Shown one piece after another: positions 6,627 through 13,242 of a DNA stretch of 64,000 bases. The translations under genes were made by a program, and so were the position numbers. Each line of letters opens with the position of its first letter. Position 1 is the first letter of the stretch. The stretch covers positions 1 through 64,000 of the forward strand of contig NZ_FUZZ01000002.1 in assembly GCF_900168065.1 (NCBI RefSeq). Reading direction: 5' to 3'. The DNA comes from Chitinophaga ginsengisegetis (GTDB lineage: Bacteria; Bacteroidota; Bacteroidia; Chitinophagales; Chitinophagaceae). The notes beneath the pieces were generated by a model. That model did no database searches. It saw only the letters and a program-made list of their open reading frames with translations, and was not told where the DNA came from.

Positions 6627-7973
6627 CTATTGCTGTAATGCAATCACAGCGCTATCTTTCGTAAAGCGGGTGTCCTTTACGGCGCCGGTGCCATTGAACC
6701 GGTATTGCACACCAACAATGCCGGAAGGCGGATTGGCAATCGTGAGTGCCGCGGCGGCGCTGTCGTTCACAAAAAACTGCATATGCCTGTCTTTTGCCAC
6801 CACACGGAGTTTTACCCATTTTGTCAGGTCGGCGCCAAATTTTGAGAGGTCGGTATTCCTGCTGTTGATGACAGTGCCGGCGGCAAACAGGGAGAGATCC
6901 CCCACGCATCCGGGTGCGCACAGCGGGATGGAGATCAGGTCATTTTTGCACAGGATCAGCACCTCTACGCGCTGACAGGCAGCGGTGCCCTGCTGAAAAT
7001 CGCTTTTCAGGGTTGTTTCAAAAGTAAAGTGATCCGTTTTTATGTCGCCGAGGGGTTGTACATTATAGAAGCGCAACGCAGGAGGAACGGGTTGCAGCGG
7101 AACGTGATACGCCGACAACAATGCTTCGTCCACTTCTATTCCGTTTCCTTTTGCTACTTCGCTTTTCCGGAAATACAGCGGCGTACCCGGCTCCTGTTCT
7201 ATCATGGCGAGCCAGCCACCGGAGCCGATCATCAGGTCGTGTTCCTTTATGATCTGCTTATTCACCATTAATTTCGCCTTGAAATAACCCGGCTCATAGT
7301 AAATAGCCGTGTATGTTTTTTCTTTTGCAGATACAGGTATTTTCCTCCTGATATCCCAGGTTTGCACAATGAAAACAGAATCATTCCCTGCTGCGGCGGC
7401 GTTATAATTGAAAATAACAGAATTGGGTACGCCATCCGCTACCACTTTATTGGAGCTAAAGGAAAAAGCGGTTGTATCAAGTGGTTTCCCCGGTTTGGTA
7501 TTGGATAACAGTAAGGCATATACGAGGATTCCCAGCGGTATCAGGCCCAGCAACCAATAAGTCCATTTACTACGTTTCCGCGGCGTTGCAGTGGAGGCAT
7601 CGCCAGGCGCCGTATTTACAGACGTGATATCATCACCTGGTAAAAGCCCGGTGGTTTCATCGCCGGTTGCCGCAATTGTACCGGGCCCCGGCAACAAGGT
7701 AACGAGGCGTTTAAACTCCCGCCAGTCCGCATACCCGGCAAACTGCGCCAGGGTGTTCAGCGTGGTGGTGGCGGGCATATTGGTGTACTTCAGTTTTCCC
7801 CACAGCCGTTTCAGGGTGGTAACACTCAATATTACCCCGGTGGCTTCTTCTATAGCTGCACTTAGTTTTTCAAAATCATAGCTGGTCCATTCACTGGCGT
7901 CGCCCCGGTTTAACCGGGCTTCTGCCAGCTCCAGACACTTTCGTATATAATTAATCTCAAAACTATTATTCAT
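6627..7973 (-). CDS. Membrane-spanning HTH sensor with periplasmic LamG-like domain
   Basis: From the ATG at 7973 the protein has 448 residues. Residues about 5-95 are a cytoplasmic helical DNA-binding-like region with VILSVTTLKRLWGKLKY and TLNTLAQFAGYADWREFKRL, a pattern I associate with uncharacterised Bacteroidota regulators. A linker and one transmembrane helix (about 137-157, WLLGLIPLGILVYALLL) follow. The periplasmic part has an Ig/PKD-like stretch and a C-terminal concanavalin/LamG-like domain with WVKLRVVAKDRHMQFFVND. The design suggests a one-component sensor that binds a ligand outside and DNA inside. It is divergent from a secreted LamG-like protein sharing the same motif. No enzymatic residues are evident. 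Confidence 0.68.
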   Translation of the reverse strand: MNNSFEINYIRKCLELAEARLNRGDASEWTSYDFEKLSAAIEEATGVILSVTTLKRLWGKLKYTNMPATTTLNTLAQFAGYADWREFKRLVTLLPGPGTIAATGDETTGLLPGDDITSVNTAPGDASTATPRKRSKWTYWLLGLIPLGILVYALLLSNTKPGKPLDTTAFSFSSNKVVADGVPNSVIFNYNAAAAGNDSVFIVQTWDIRRKIPVSAKEKTYTAIYYEPGYFKAKLMVNKQIIKEHDLMIGSGGWLAMIEQEPGTPLYFRKSEVAKGNGIEVDEALLSAYHVPLQPVPPALRFYNVQPLGDIKTDHFTFETTLKSDFQQGTAACQRVEVLILCKNDLISIPLCAPGCVGDLSLFAAGTVINSRNTDLSKFGADLTKWVKLRVVAKDRHMQFFVNDSAAAALTIANPPSGIVGVQYRFNGTGAVKDTRFTKDSAVIALQQ

Positions 7974-8030
7974 TCCCTGGTAGTCTGTTACAAGCTTGCA
8001 CGGATTTGCACACACTTGATGCGCCAATGA

Positions 8031-8062
8031 TTCGTCCTGAAATTAGTTATTATTCAGATTTG
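8031..8062 (+). promoter_or_regulatory. Candidate promoter for the secreted LamG-like gene
   Basis: TTCG (8031-8034), 20 bp, then CAGATTTG (8055-8062) approximate the Bacteroidota TTTG / TAnnTTTG elements. The ATG at 8093 follows 30 bp later. The 7974-8092 region is shared with the divergent HTH-sensor gene. Confidence 0.4.
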
Positions 8063-8092
8063 CTGCAGCATTTAAAATTAAAAATACTGGTC

Positions 8093-9220
8093 ATGACAAA
8101 AATCCGCATCGCGTGCTTATTCCTATTGCTTCCATTATGCGTAGCAGCACAAAAAAAGAAACCTGGCCAACAGGAGGTTATCAAGGTACCGCTGGAAGCC
8201 GGGCACTGGGCATTCCAGCCCGGCACCGTGGAATTTATCACCTATAAATCGGTGCCGGCCATGAAGCTGTTGCACTCCAACGACACTGTAGTGCTGAAAG
8301 ATCTCGACTTTACCAACGGTACCATTGAATACGACGTACAAGCCACCTCTCCTTTCACGTCGTTCTATTTCAGGCGTATGAGCCGGAAAGAGAATGAGTG
8401 TTTCTATTTCCGTATGCCCTCTTCCGGTAAAGGCGATGCCGTACAGTATGCACCGCATATCGATGGTATTAACCTGTGGGATATGCTGGATCAGTACCAG
8501 TCGGTAGCCTGGTTTTCCAACGACGACTGGAACCACGTGAAGCTGGTTATTTCCGGCAAACAAATGCGCGTGTATGTAAACGATACCTCCCGCCCCGTGC
8601 TGGAGGTACCGCGACTGGAAGGCAACGCCTGGCATGGCGGCCTCGCATTCGACGGACAGGCAATCATTGCCAACCTGGTGGTAAAACCGGATCAAACGGA
8701 GGGATTGCCCCCCGGTGAAGGCATTGATATCACCAACAATGACGCTTCCTATCTCCGCACCTGGCAAATTTCCCAGCCAATGAATACCCCCGAAAAGATT
8801 GATTTCAGTATGGCATGGAAGCCCGGCACGAATGCACCCTGGGAAACCATCCGGGCCGAAAGAAGAGGACTGGTCAACGTAACCCGCAAATTTGGCAGCG
8901 CTGAAAACCGCGCCCGGCGCATTGTGTGGCTGAAAACAAATATCCGCTCCGCCATAGCGCAAACCCGGCAGCTACACCTGGGCTTCAGCGACGAGGTATG
9001 GGTTTTCATAAACGGAAAGTACCTGTATGTAGATAAAAACCGGTACGGTTCCCCGCTGCTGAAGCAGCCGGATGGCCGTTGCACCGTGGATAACGCGTCC
9101 TTTCCCCTCCCATTGGTAGCCGGCGACAATGAAGTACTGATTGCCCTGGCCAACGATTTTTATGGCTGGGGAATAATGGCCAAACTGGACAAGTTTGAAG
9201 ATATGACCTTCGACAAATAA
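8093..9220 (+). CDS. Secreted LamG/DUF1080-like jelly-roll protein
   Basis: The ATG at 8093 gives 375 residues beginning with a clear Sec signal peptide (MTKIRIACLFLLLPLCVAAQ). Residues about 30-200 form a concanavalin-like sandwich related to DUF1080/LamG proteins: FTNGTIEYDVQA, SFYFRRMSRKENECFYFRM, DDWNHVKLVISGKQMRVYVN. A second beta-rich domain follows (about 215-370, ending near WGIMAKLDKFEDM) with jelly-roll character. It probably binds or acts on a carbohydrate or other polymer outside the cytoplasm; catalytic residues are not identifiable. It is divergent from the HTH-LamG membrane protein, which may regulate it. Two tandem hairpins follow the stop. Confidence 0.72.
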   Translation: MTKIRIACLFLLLPLCVAAQKKKPGQQEVIKVPLEAGHWAFQPGTVEFITYKSVPAMKLLHSNDTVVLKDLDFTNGTIEYDVQATSPFTSFYFRRMSRKENECFYFRMPSSGKGDAVQYAPHIDGINLWDMLDQYQSVAWFSNDDWNHVKLVISGKQMRVYVNDTSRPVLEVPRLEGNAWHGGLAFDGQAIIANLVVKPDQTEGLPPGEGIDITNNDASYLRTWQISQPMNTPEKIDFSMAWKPGTNAPWETIRAERRGLVNVTRKFGSAENRARRIVWLKTNIRSAIAQTRQLHLGFSDEVWVFINGKYLYVDKNRYGSPLLKQPDGRCTVDNASFPLPLVAGDNEVLIALANDFYGWGIMAKLDKFEDMTFDK

Positions 9221-9231
9221 CCACTCCTTCC

Positions 9232-9287
9232 GCCAGGCAGCCCCCGTGAGGGTTGCCTGGCTTTACGGGGATTACCGCATTCCCCGT
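9232..9287 (+). terminator. Two tandem hairpins
   Basis: GCCAGGCA (9232-9239) pairs with TGCCTGGC (9254-9261), followed by TTT. A second hairpin, ACGGGGA (9265-9271) with TCCCCGT (9281-9287), follows at once. Termination is likely, though the T-tracts are short. Confidence 0.6.
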
Positions 9288-9392
9288 CTCTCCAGGAAAA
9301 AAATACCCGGAAAACACCGCTCCAAAAATATCATGCAGAAATAAGTACTTAAATAGTGGAAGTTTATTTTGTTTCCAATAACTTTAGGTACC

Positions 9393-10190
9393 ATGAAACA
9401 GACATTGGCAGATACTGAGCTGACCGGGCCGGTACAGCAAATGAAATATGCTACCACAGACCCCGATGGCAAATATTACGGGTACGAACTCTCCTTTTTT
9501 GATGAGAAAGGATTATTGCTCAAATGGGAAGATTATACCGCCGGCCATGAATTGGATAAAACCCTCGTTTATACTTTTGATGACCAGGGAAACCTGCTGG
9601 AAAAAGCGCTGACCTCCGCAGCGAAGGGGCCTATCTACAAAAACAGCTATTTTGAAAACGGCACCCTGAAAGAATGCACCGAATACTATGGGGAAGATAC
9701 CTTCTACACCCGGTATGATGAAGCAGGCAATGTGCTGGAGCAACTGGAAAACAACAATCCCCTGCCCGTAGAGGAAGACCCCTACAACGAACAATGGGAA
9801 ACCAATACCAGCACGGATGACGATGGCTGCCGGATAGAAATTACCCGCTACTATTCTTTTGATGCGCTGATGGAAATCACTAAAAGTAAGTATAACAGCC
9901 GGCAACAATTACTGGAAGAATACAAATTCCAGGACGCCGACAGTTTGGCCGGTAACCAGGCAGTAGAAACCATCATTTGCCAGTACAATGAACACGGACA
10001 TCTGACCGCGAAAATATCCGACAAGGTTACCGCCACCGGTACCGTGGAAAGAACGGTGCACCGGTATGAGTTTACCTACGACCTTCATCATAACTGGATA
10101 GAAAAAGTGGAAATCATGAACAACAGGATAACGGATTATAAAGACAAAGTCCGTTTTATCCGCCGGAGAGAGATTTTATACGCTCCATAA
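9393..10190 (+). CDS. YD/RHS-repeat-like cytoplasmic protein
   Basis: The ATG at 9393 gives 265 residues with no signal peptide. The protein is a chain of degenerate YD-type repeats: YTFDDQGNLLEKAL, TRYDEAGNVLEQLENN, KYNSRQQLLEEYKFQ, CQYNEHGHLTAKI and YEFTYDLHHNWIEKVE. Such repeats form beta-hairpin coils in RHS proteins, but there is no RHS core, signal or toxin domain, so this is a short solitary repeat protein of unknown role. A TAACTTTA -7-like element at 9379-9386 sits only 6 bp before the ATG, hinting at a leaderless or near-leaderless mRNA. It is 11 bp upstream of the LysR gene. Confidence 0.65.
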   Translation: MKQTLADTELTGPVQQMKYATTDPDGKYYGYELSFFDEKGLLLKWEDYTAGHELDKTLVYTFDDQGNLLEKALTSAAKGPIYKNSYFENGTLKECTEYYGEDTFYTRYDEAGNVLEQLENNNPLPVEEDPYNEQWETNTSTDDDGCRIEITRYYSFDALMEITKSKYNSRQQLLEEYKFQDADSLAGNQAVETIICQYNEHGHLTAKISDKVTATGTVERTVHRYEFTYDLHHNWIEKVEIMNNRITDYKDKVRFIRRREILYAP

Positions 10191-10201
10191 AATTTGCGCA
10201 C

Positions 10202-11101
10202 ATGCTATCTAACCGTCACCAGATCTTTATGGAAGTGGCCCATCAGAAAAGCTTTTCAAAGGCCAGCCAGGCGTTGTTTATTTCACAACCGGCGGTAAGC
10301 ACACATATCAAAGGGTTGGAAGAACAATATAAAACCAAATTATTTGAAAGAAAAGGTTTGCAGATAGAACTGACAGACGCCGGTCAGCTGCTGTACAACC
10401 GCCTGCTTACCGTACGCCATATACAACAGGAAACCGAGTTCGATATTTCCGTGATCCACGACCAGCAGCAGGCTACCGGCATGCTCAACCTGGGTGCCAG
10501 CACCACCGCAGCGCTGTATATATTACCCAAAGTAATGTCGGCTTTTCACCGCGAATACCCGCTGGTAGATATTTCCCTGCTCAACCGGAACAGTGAAATT
10601 GTATTGCAGGCACTGCTCGACAAAGAAATTAATATAGGCGTTACCGAAGAAAAAGGACAACTGAGCAATATTACCTACCAGCCTTTCCTGAAAGACCAGA
10701 TAGTGGCCGTATGCAGCCACGACAACCCCCTGGCCCGTAAAAAGAACTACCCGCTGAAAGAAATCCTGCAGATGCCCGTAGCCATCCGGGAGCGCGGCAG
10801 CGGCACCCTGGAAGCGCTCAAAAAAGGGCTGCAGAAAAGTAAGATCCGGCTCAACGACCTGAAAATAAAAGTCAGGCTGGGAGGCACCGAAGCCCTGAAA
10901 AACTTCCTGCTGGAATCCGGCTGTGTAGGATTCCTGTCTACCCGCTCCATCGCTAAAGAGCTGCAACACGGCGAATTAACCATCCTCTCCTTCGAAGGGC
11001 TGCGGATAGAACGTAGTTTTTATTTCATTCAACGCAAAGGCGAAACCAGCGACCTCAACAAACGCTTCATCAAAATGGCCAGATCCATTTATAATTATTA
11101 A
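10202..11101 (+). CDS. LysR-family transcriptional regulator
   Basis: A 299-residue standard-length LysR protein. The N-terminal winged HTH covers residues 1-60 (QKSFSKASQALFISQPAVST), followed by the linker helix and a periplasmic-binding-protein-like effector domain (MLNLGASTTAALYILPKVMS onward). It binds promoter DNA as an oligomer and responds to a small-molecule effector, which is unknown. The 11-bp gap suggests co-transcription with the YD-repeat protein. The effector half resembles CysB/CysL-like members only in general pattern. Confidence 0.9.
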   Translation: MLSNRHQIFMEVAHQKSFSKASQALFISQPAVSTHIKGLEEQYKTKLFERKGLQIELTDAGQLLYNRLLTVRHIQQETEFDISVIHDQQQATGMLNLGASTTAALYILPKVMSAFHREYPLVDISLLNRNSEIVLQALLDKEINIGVTEEKGQLSNITYQPFLKDQIVAVCSHDNPLARKKNYPLKEILQMPVAIRERGSGTLEALKKGLQKSKIRLNDLKIKVRLGGTEALKNFLLESGCVGFLSTRSIAKELQHGELTILSFEGLRIERSFYFIQRKGETSDLNKRFIKMARSIYNY

Positions 11102-11148
11102 TTATAGGTCATAATATTTTCATATAGCCAGGATTATAAGCTATGGGC

Positions 11149-11156
11149 TACATTTG
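11149..11156 (+). promoter_or_regulatory. -7 element TACATTTG
   Basis: A perfect match to the Bacteroidota -7 consensus TAnnTTTG lies 24 bp before the ATG at 11181. No matching TTTG at -33 is evident. Confidence 0.5.
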
Positions 11157-11180
11157 AACCATACAAAATAACCTGTTGAC

Positions 11181-11450
11181 ATGAACATGCTTTTTTATTA
11201 CGACGAACTGTACAAAGCGGCTGTAGAAAGAATTAACAAGCTGGTAGATATCTCTGTTACCCAGAAGAATGCGTTAATCCAGCGGCTGAAAAGCCAGGCT
11301 CCATTTCTCGCCACCACTACCGAAGATATAGACCTGGTTGCCCAAAGAATGATGAATTCCCTGGGAATGGTATTATGTCCGGATGCTGCAGCAGATTTTG
11401 CAGGAGGCAGCAAGCTCCTCGAAATGGAGATGCTGAATAATGGTGAATAA
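11181..11450 (+). CDS. Small helical protein, 89 aa, unknown
   Basis: This small soluble protein (MNMLFYYDELYKAAVERINK onward) is predicted to be mostly helical, without signal peptide or membrane segment. It carries its own near-perfect -7 element. An internal ATG at 11187 could also be the start. No family is recognised. It lies between the LysR gene and the convergent Old Yellow Enzyme gene, 23 bp from the latter's stop, with no sign of an operon. Confidence 0.6.
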   Translation: MNMLFYYDELYKAAVERINKLVDISVTQKNALIQRLKSQAPFLATTTEDIDLVAQRMMNSLGMVLCPDAAADFAGGSKLLEMEMLNNGE

Positions 11451-11473
11451 CCTCCTGCGTCCCGAACGGAATA

Positions 11474-12550
11474 TTACTGTACCGGCGGAAAAGGCTCCGC
11501 CATTCCCCGCTCAAAAGGTGTGAACGGTTCCCCTGCGGCCACACGGGCCGGCCAGTTTGGATTGGCGAGTGCAGCCTTTCCGAGCGAAATAAGATCCGCA
11601 TGTCCTTCCGTTAATGCCCTTCCGGCCACGGCCAGTTCTTCCATGCCGCCGTTGGCAATCACCGGCCGTTGAACAATACGTTTAGCCATGCCCGTAAGTG
11701 TTTCCCCATGTGCATAGGCGCCCAGTTTTTCCCAGGTGCTGCCTTCTCCTGAAATATGAATATAATCCGGTGATACCTTTCTTACTTCTTCAAGTAGTAC
11801 TGCTGCCGTAACAGCGCCATCCGGCCAGCGATACGTGAAGTTATTCACTTTGCCTTCCGAGAGGCGCAGCCCGATAATAAAATGCGGAGGCACTGCCTGC
11901 CTGATCGCAGTGATGATTTCCGCGATAATACGGAAACGATTCACCACAGATCCGCCGTATTCATCCTCCCGCAGATTGGTGTATTCCGTTAAAAACTGGT
12001 CCGGCAGATAGCCATTGGCGGCATGCACTTCTATGCCATCAAATCCGGCGGCCACGGCGTTGACAGCCGCCGCGGCATATCCTGCCACTGCGGTGGCGAT
12101 GTCTTCGGGTGTCATGGCGGCCGGAATCGGGAAAGGACCATCGCCGCCACCGTAGGAGCGCAGCTTACGCCCCAGCGGCGTTACCACGGAAGGCGCCAGC
12201 GTATGCGATAAATGCTGCGATAACGCGCCGGCATGCATCAGCTGCGCAATGAATAAGCTGCCGTGTGTTTTCACTTTCACTGCCAGCTCCTGCCAGCCGG
12301 CCACCTGTTGTGGCGTTACCAGCCCTGGCTGATGCGGATACGCCTGGCTGGCCACCGCATCGGTATATAATCCTTCGGTGATGATGATCCCAAAACCACC
12401 GAGGGCAAAACGTTCGTAGTAAGCGTTCATAGCTGCAGTAGGAATGCCCTGCAATGTAGCGCTGGTACGACTCATAGGCGCCAGCACCACCCTGTTCTTT
12501 ACAGATTGCTGCGCCAGCATAACAGGCGCCAATACCGGGTGTGTTGTCAT
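11474..12550 (-). CDS. Old Yellow Enzyme family flavin oxidoreductase (alkene reductase)
   Basis: An FMN-dependent (beta/alpha)8 barrel of about 358 residues that reduces activated C=C bonds with NAD(P)H. Family hallmarks are KNRVVLAPMSRTSA near the N terminus, GGFGIIITEG, HGSLFIAQLMHAGALSQ, the AAGFDGIEVHAANGYLPDQF active-site/FMN region, and GLRLSEG. The ATG at 12550 (MTTHPVLAPVML) is chosen because the upstream in-frame extension to 12592 is not conserved-looking. The length suits N-ethylmaleimide-reductase-type members. It lies 65 bp downstream of a Crp/Fnr regulator on the same strand, which probably controls it. Confidence 0.92.
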   Translation of the reverse strand: MTTHPVLAPVMLAQQSVKNRVVLAPMSRTSATLQGIPTAAMNAYYERFALGGFGIIITEGLYTDAVASQAYPHQPGLVTPQQVAGWQELAVKVKTHGSLFIAQLMHAGALSQHLSHTLAPSVVTPLGRKLRSYGGGDGPFPIPAAMTPEDIATAVAGYAAAAVNAVAAGFDGIEVHAANGYLPDQFLTEYTNLREDEYGGSVVNRFRIIAEIITAIRQAVPPHFIIGLRLSEGKVNNFTYRWPDGAVTAAVLLEEVRKVSPDYIHISGEGSTWEKLGAYAHGETLTGMAKRIVQRPVIANGGMEELAVAGRALTEGHADLISLGKAALANPNWPARVAAGEPFTPFERGMAEPFPPVQ

Positions 12551-12615
12551 ATCTAAAACTTTAGTGCAAAGTTGTGCACGCAGCTCCTCCAAAACAATAA
12601 CAAATGGTAAGAAAT

Positions 12616-13194
12616 CTATAACGGCTCCTTTGCTATTTTACGACGTAAACGGCTCAATGACTCAGGGGTAATACCCAGGTACGCCGCTACCTGGTGCTGG
12701 GGCAGGCGTGTTTCAAGAAAAGGATACCGGCTTACAAACCCGCGGTACCGTTCTATGGCAGGCTTCTGCAGCGACAGGATACGACGTTGCAACGCGATGT
12801 AACCCCGCTGGGAAATAATGCGGTAATACCGTTCCACTGCCGGGATATCGTTAAACAGCTGCTCCAGTTGCTGCCGGGTGATACGCAACACCTCCCCTCC
12901 TTCCAGCACGTCAATATTAAAGAGGGATGGCTGACCGGACAGCATACTGTCCAGATCCGTGATCCACCAGCCTTCCACGCTGAACTGCAGCACATTTTCT
13001 TTCCCCGTGGCATCTTTTTCATACTGACGGCAACAACCTTTCAGCACAAAAAATTCGTAGCGGCAAACATCGCCCTCCCGCAACAGGAACTGGCGGCGGC
13101 GTGTGCGCACAGATTCAAAATAGCCGGGAATACGTTTAATATCAGCGTCGCGCAGCGGTACATGTTGGAGAATACTATCTGTCAGCAATTTCAT
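12616..13194 (-). CDS. Crp/Fnr-family transcriptional regulator
   Basis: This 192-residue protein has an N-terminal cyclic-nucleotide-binding-like beta-roll (residues about 25-115, FLLREGDVCRYEFFVLKGCC) and a C-terminal HTH (LPQHQVAAYLGITPESLSRL). No Fnr-type cysteine cluster is present, so oxygen sensing through an Fe-S cluster is unlikely. Such short Crp-like regulators are common in Bacteroidota next to stress or redox enzymes. It lies immediately upstream of the alkene reductase on the same strand. It has the best promoter match in the window (13212-13242) and an AAGGAG unusually close (1 nt) to the ATG. Confidence 0.9.
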   Translation of the reverse strand: MKLLTDSILQHVPLRDADIKRIPGYFESVRTRRRQFLLREGDVCRYEFFVLKGCCRQYEKDATGKENVLQFSVEGWWITDLDSMLSGQPSLFNIDVLEGGEVLRITRQQLEQLFNDIPAVERYYRIISQRGYIALQRRILSLQKPAIERYRGFVSRYPFLETRLPQHQVAAYLGITPESLSRLRRKIAKEPL

Positions 13195-13211
13195 GCTCCT
13201 TGGTTATTCTT

Positions 13212-13242
13212 CAAAGATAGCCCTGTGCAGGAACGTCTCAAA
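13212..13242 (-). promoter_or_regulatory. Full Bacteroidota-type promoter for the Crp/Fnr gene
   Basis: On the minus strand, TTTG (13239-13242) is followed by a 19-bp spacer and TATCTTTG (13212-13219), an exact match to the TTTG / TAnnTTTG arrangement. The -33 element overlaps the last codons of the upstream barrel gene, so the regulator has its own promoter. Confidence 0.75.
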
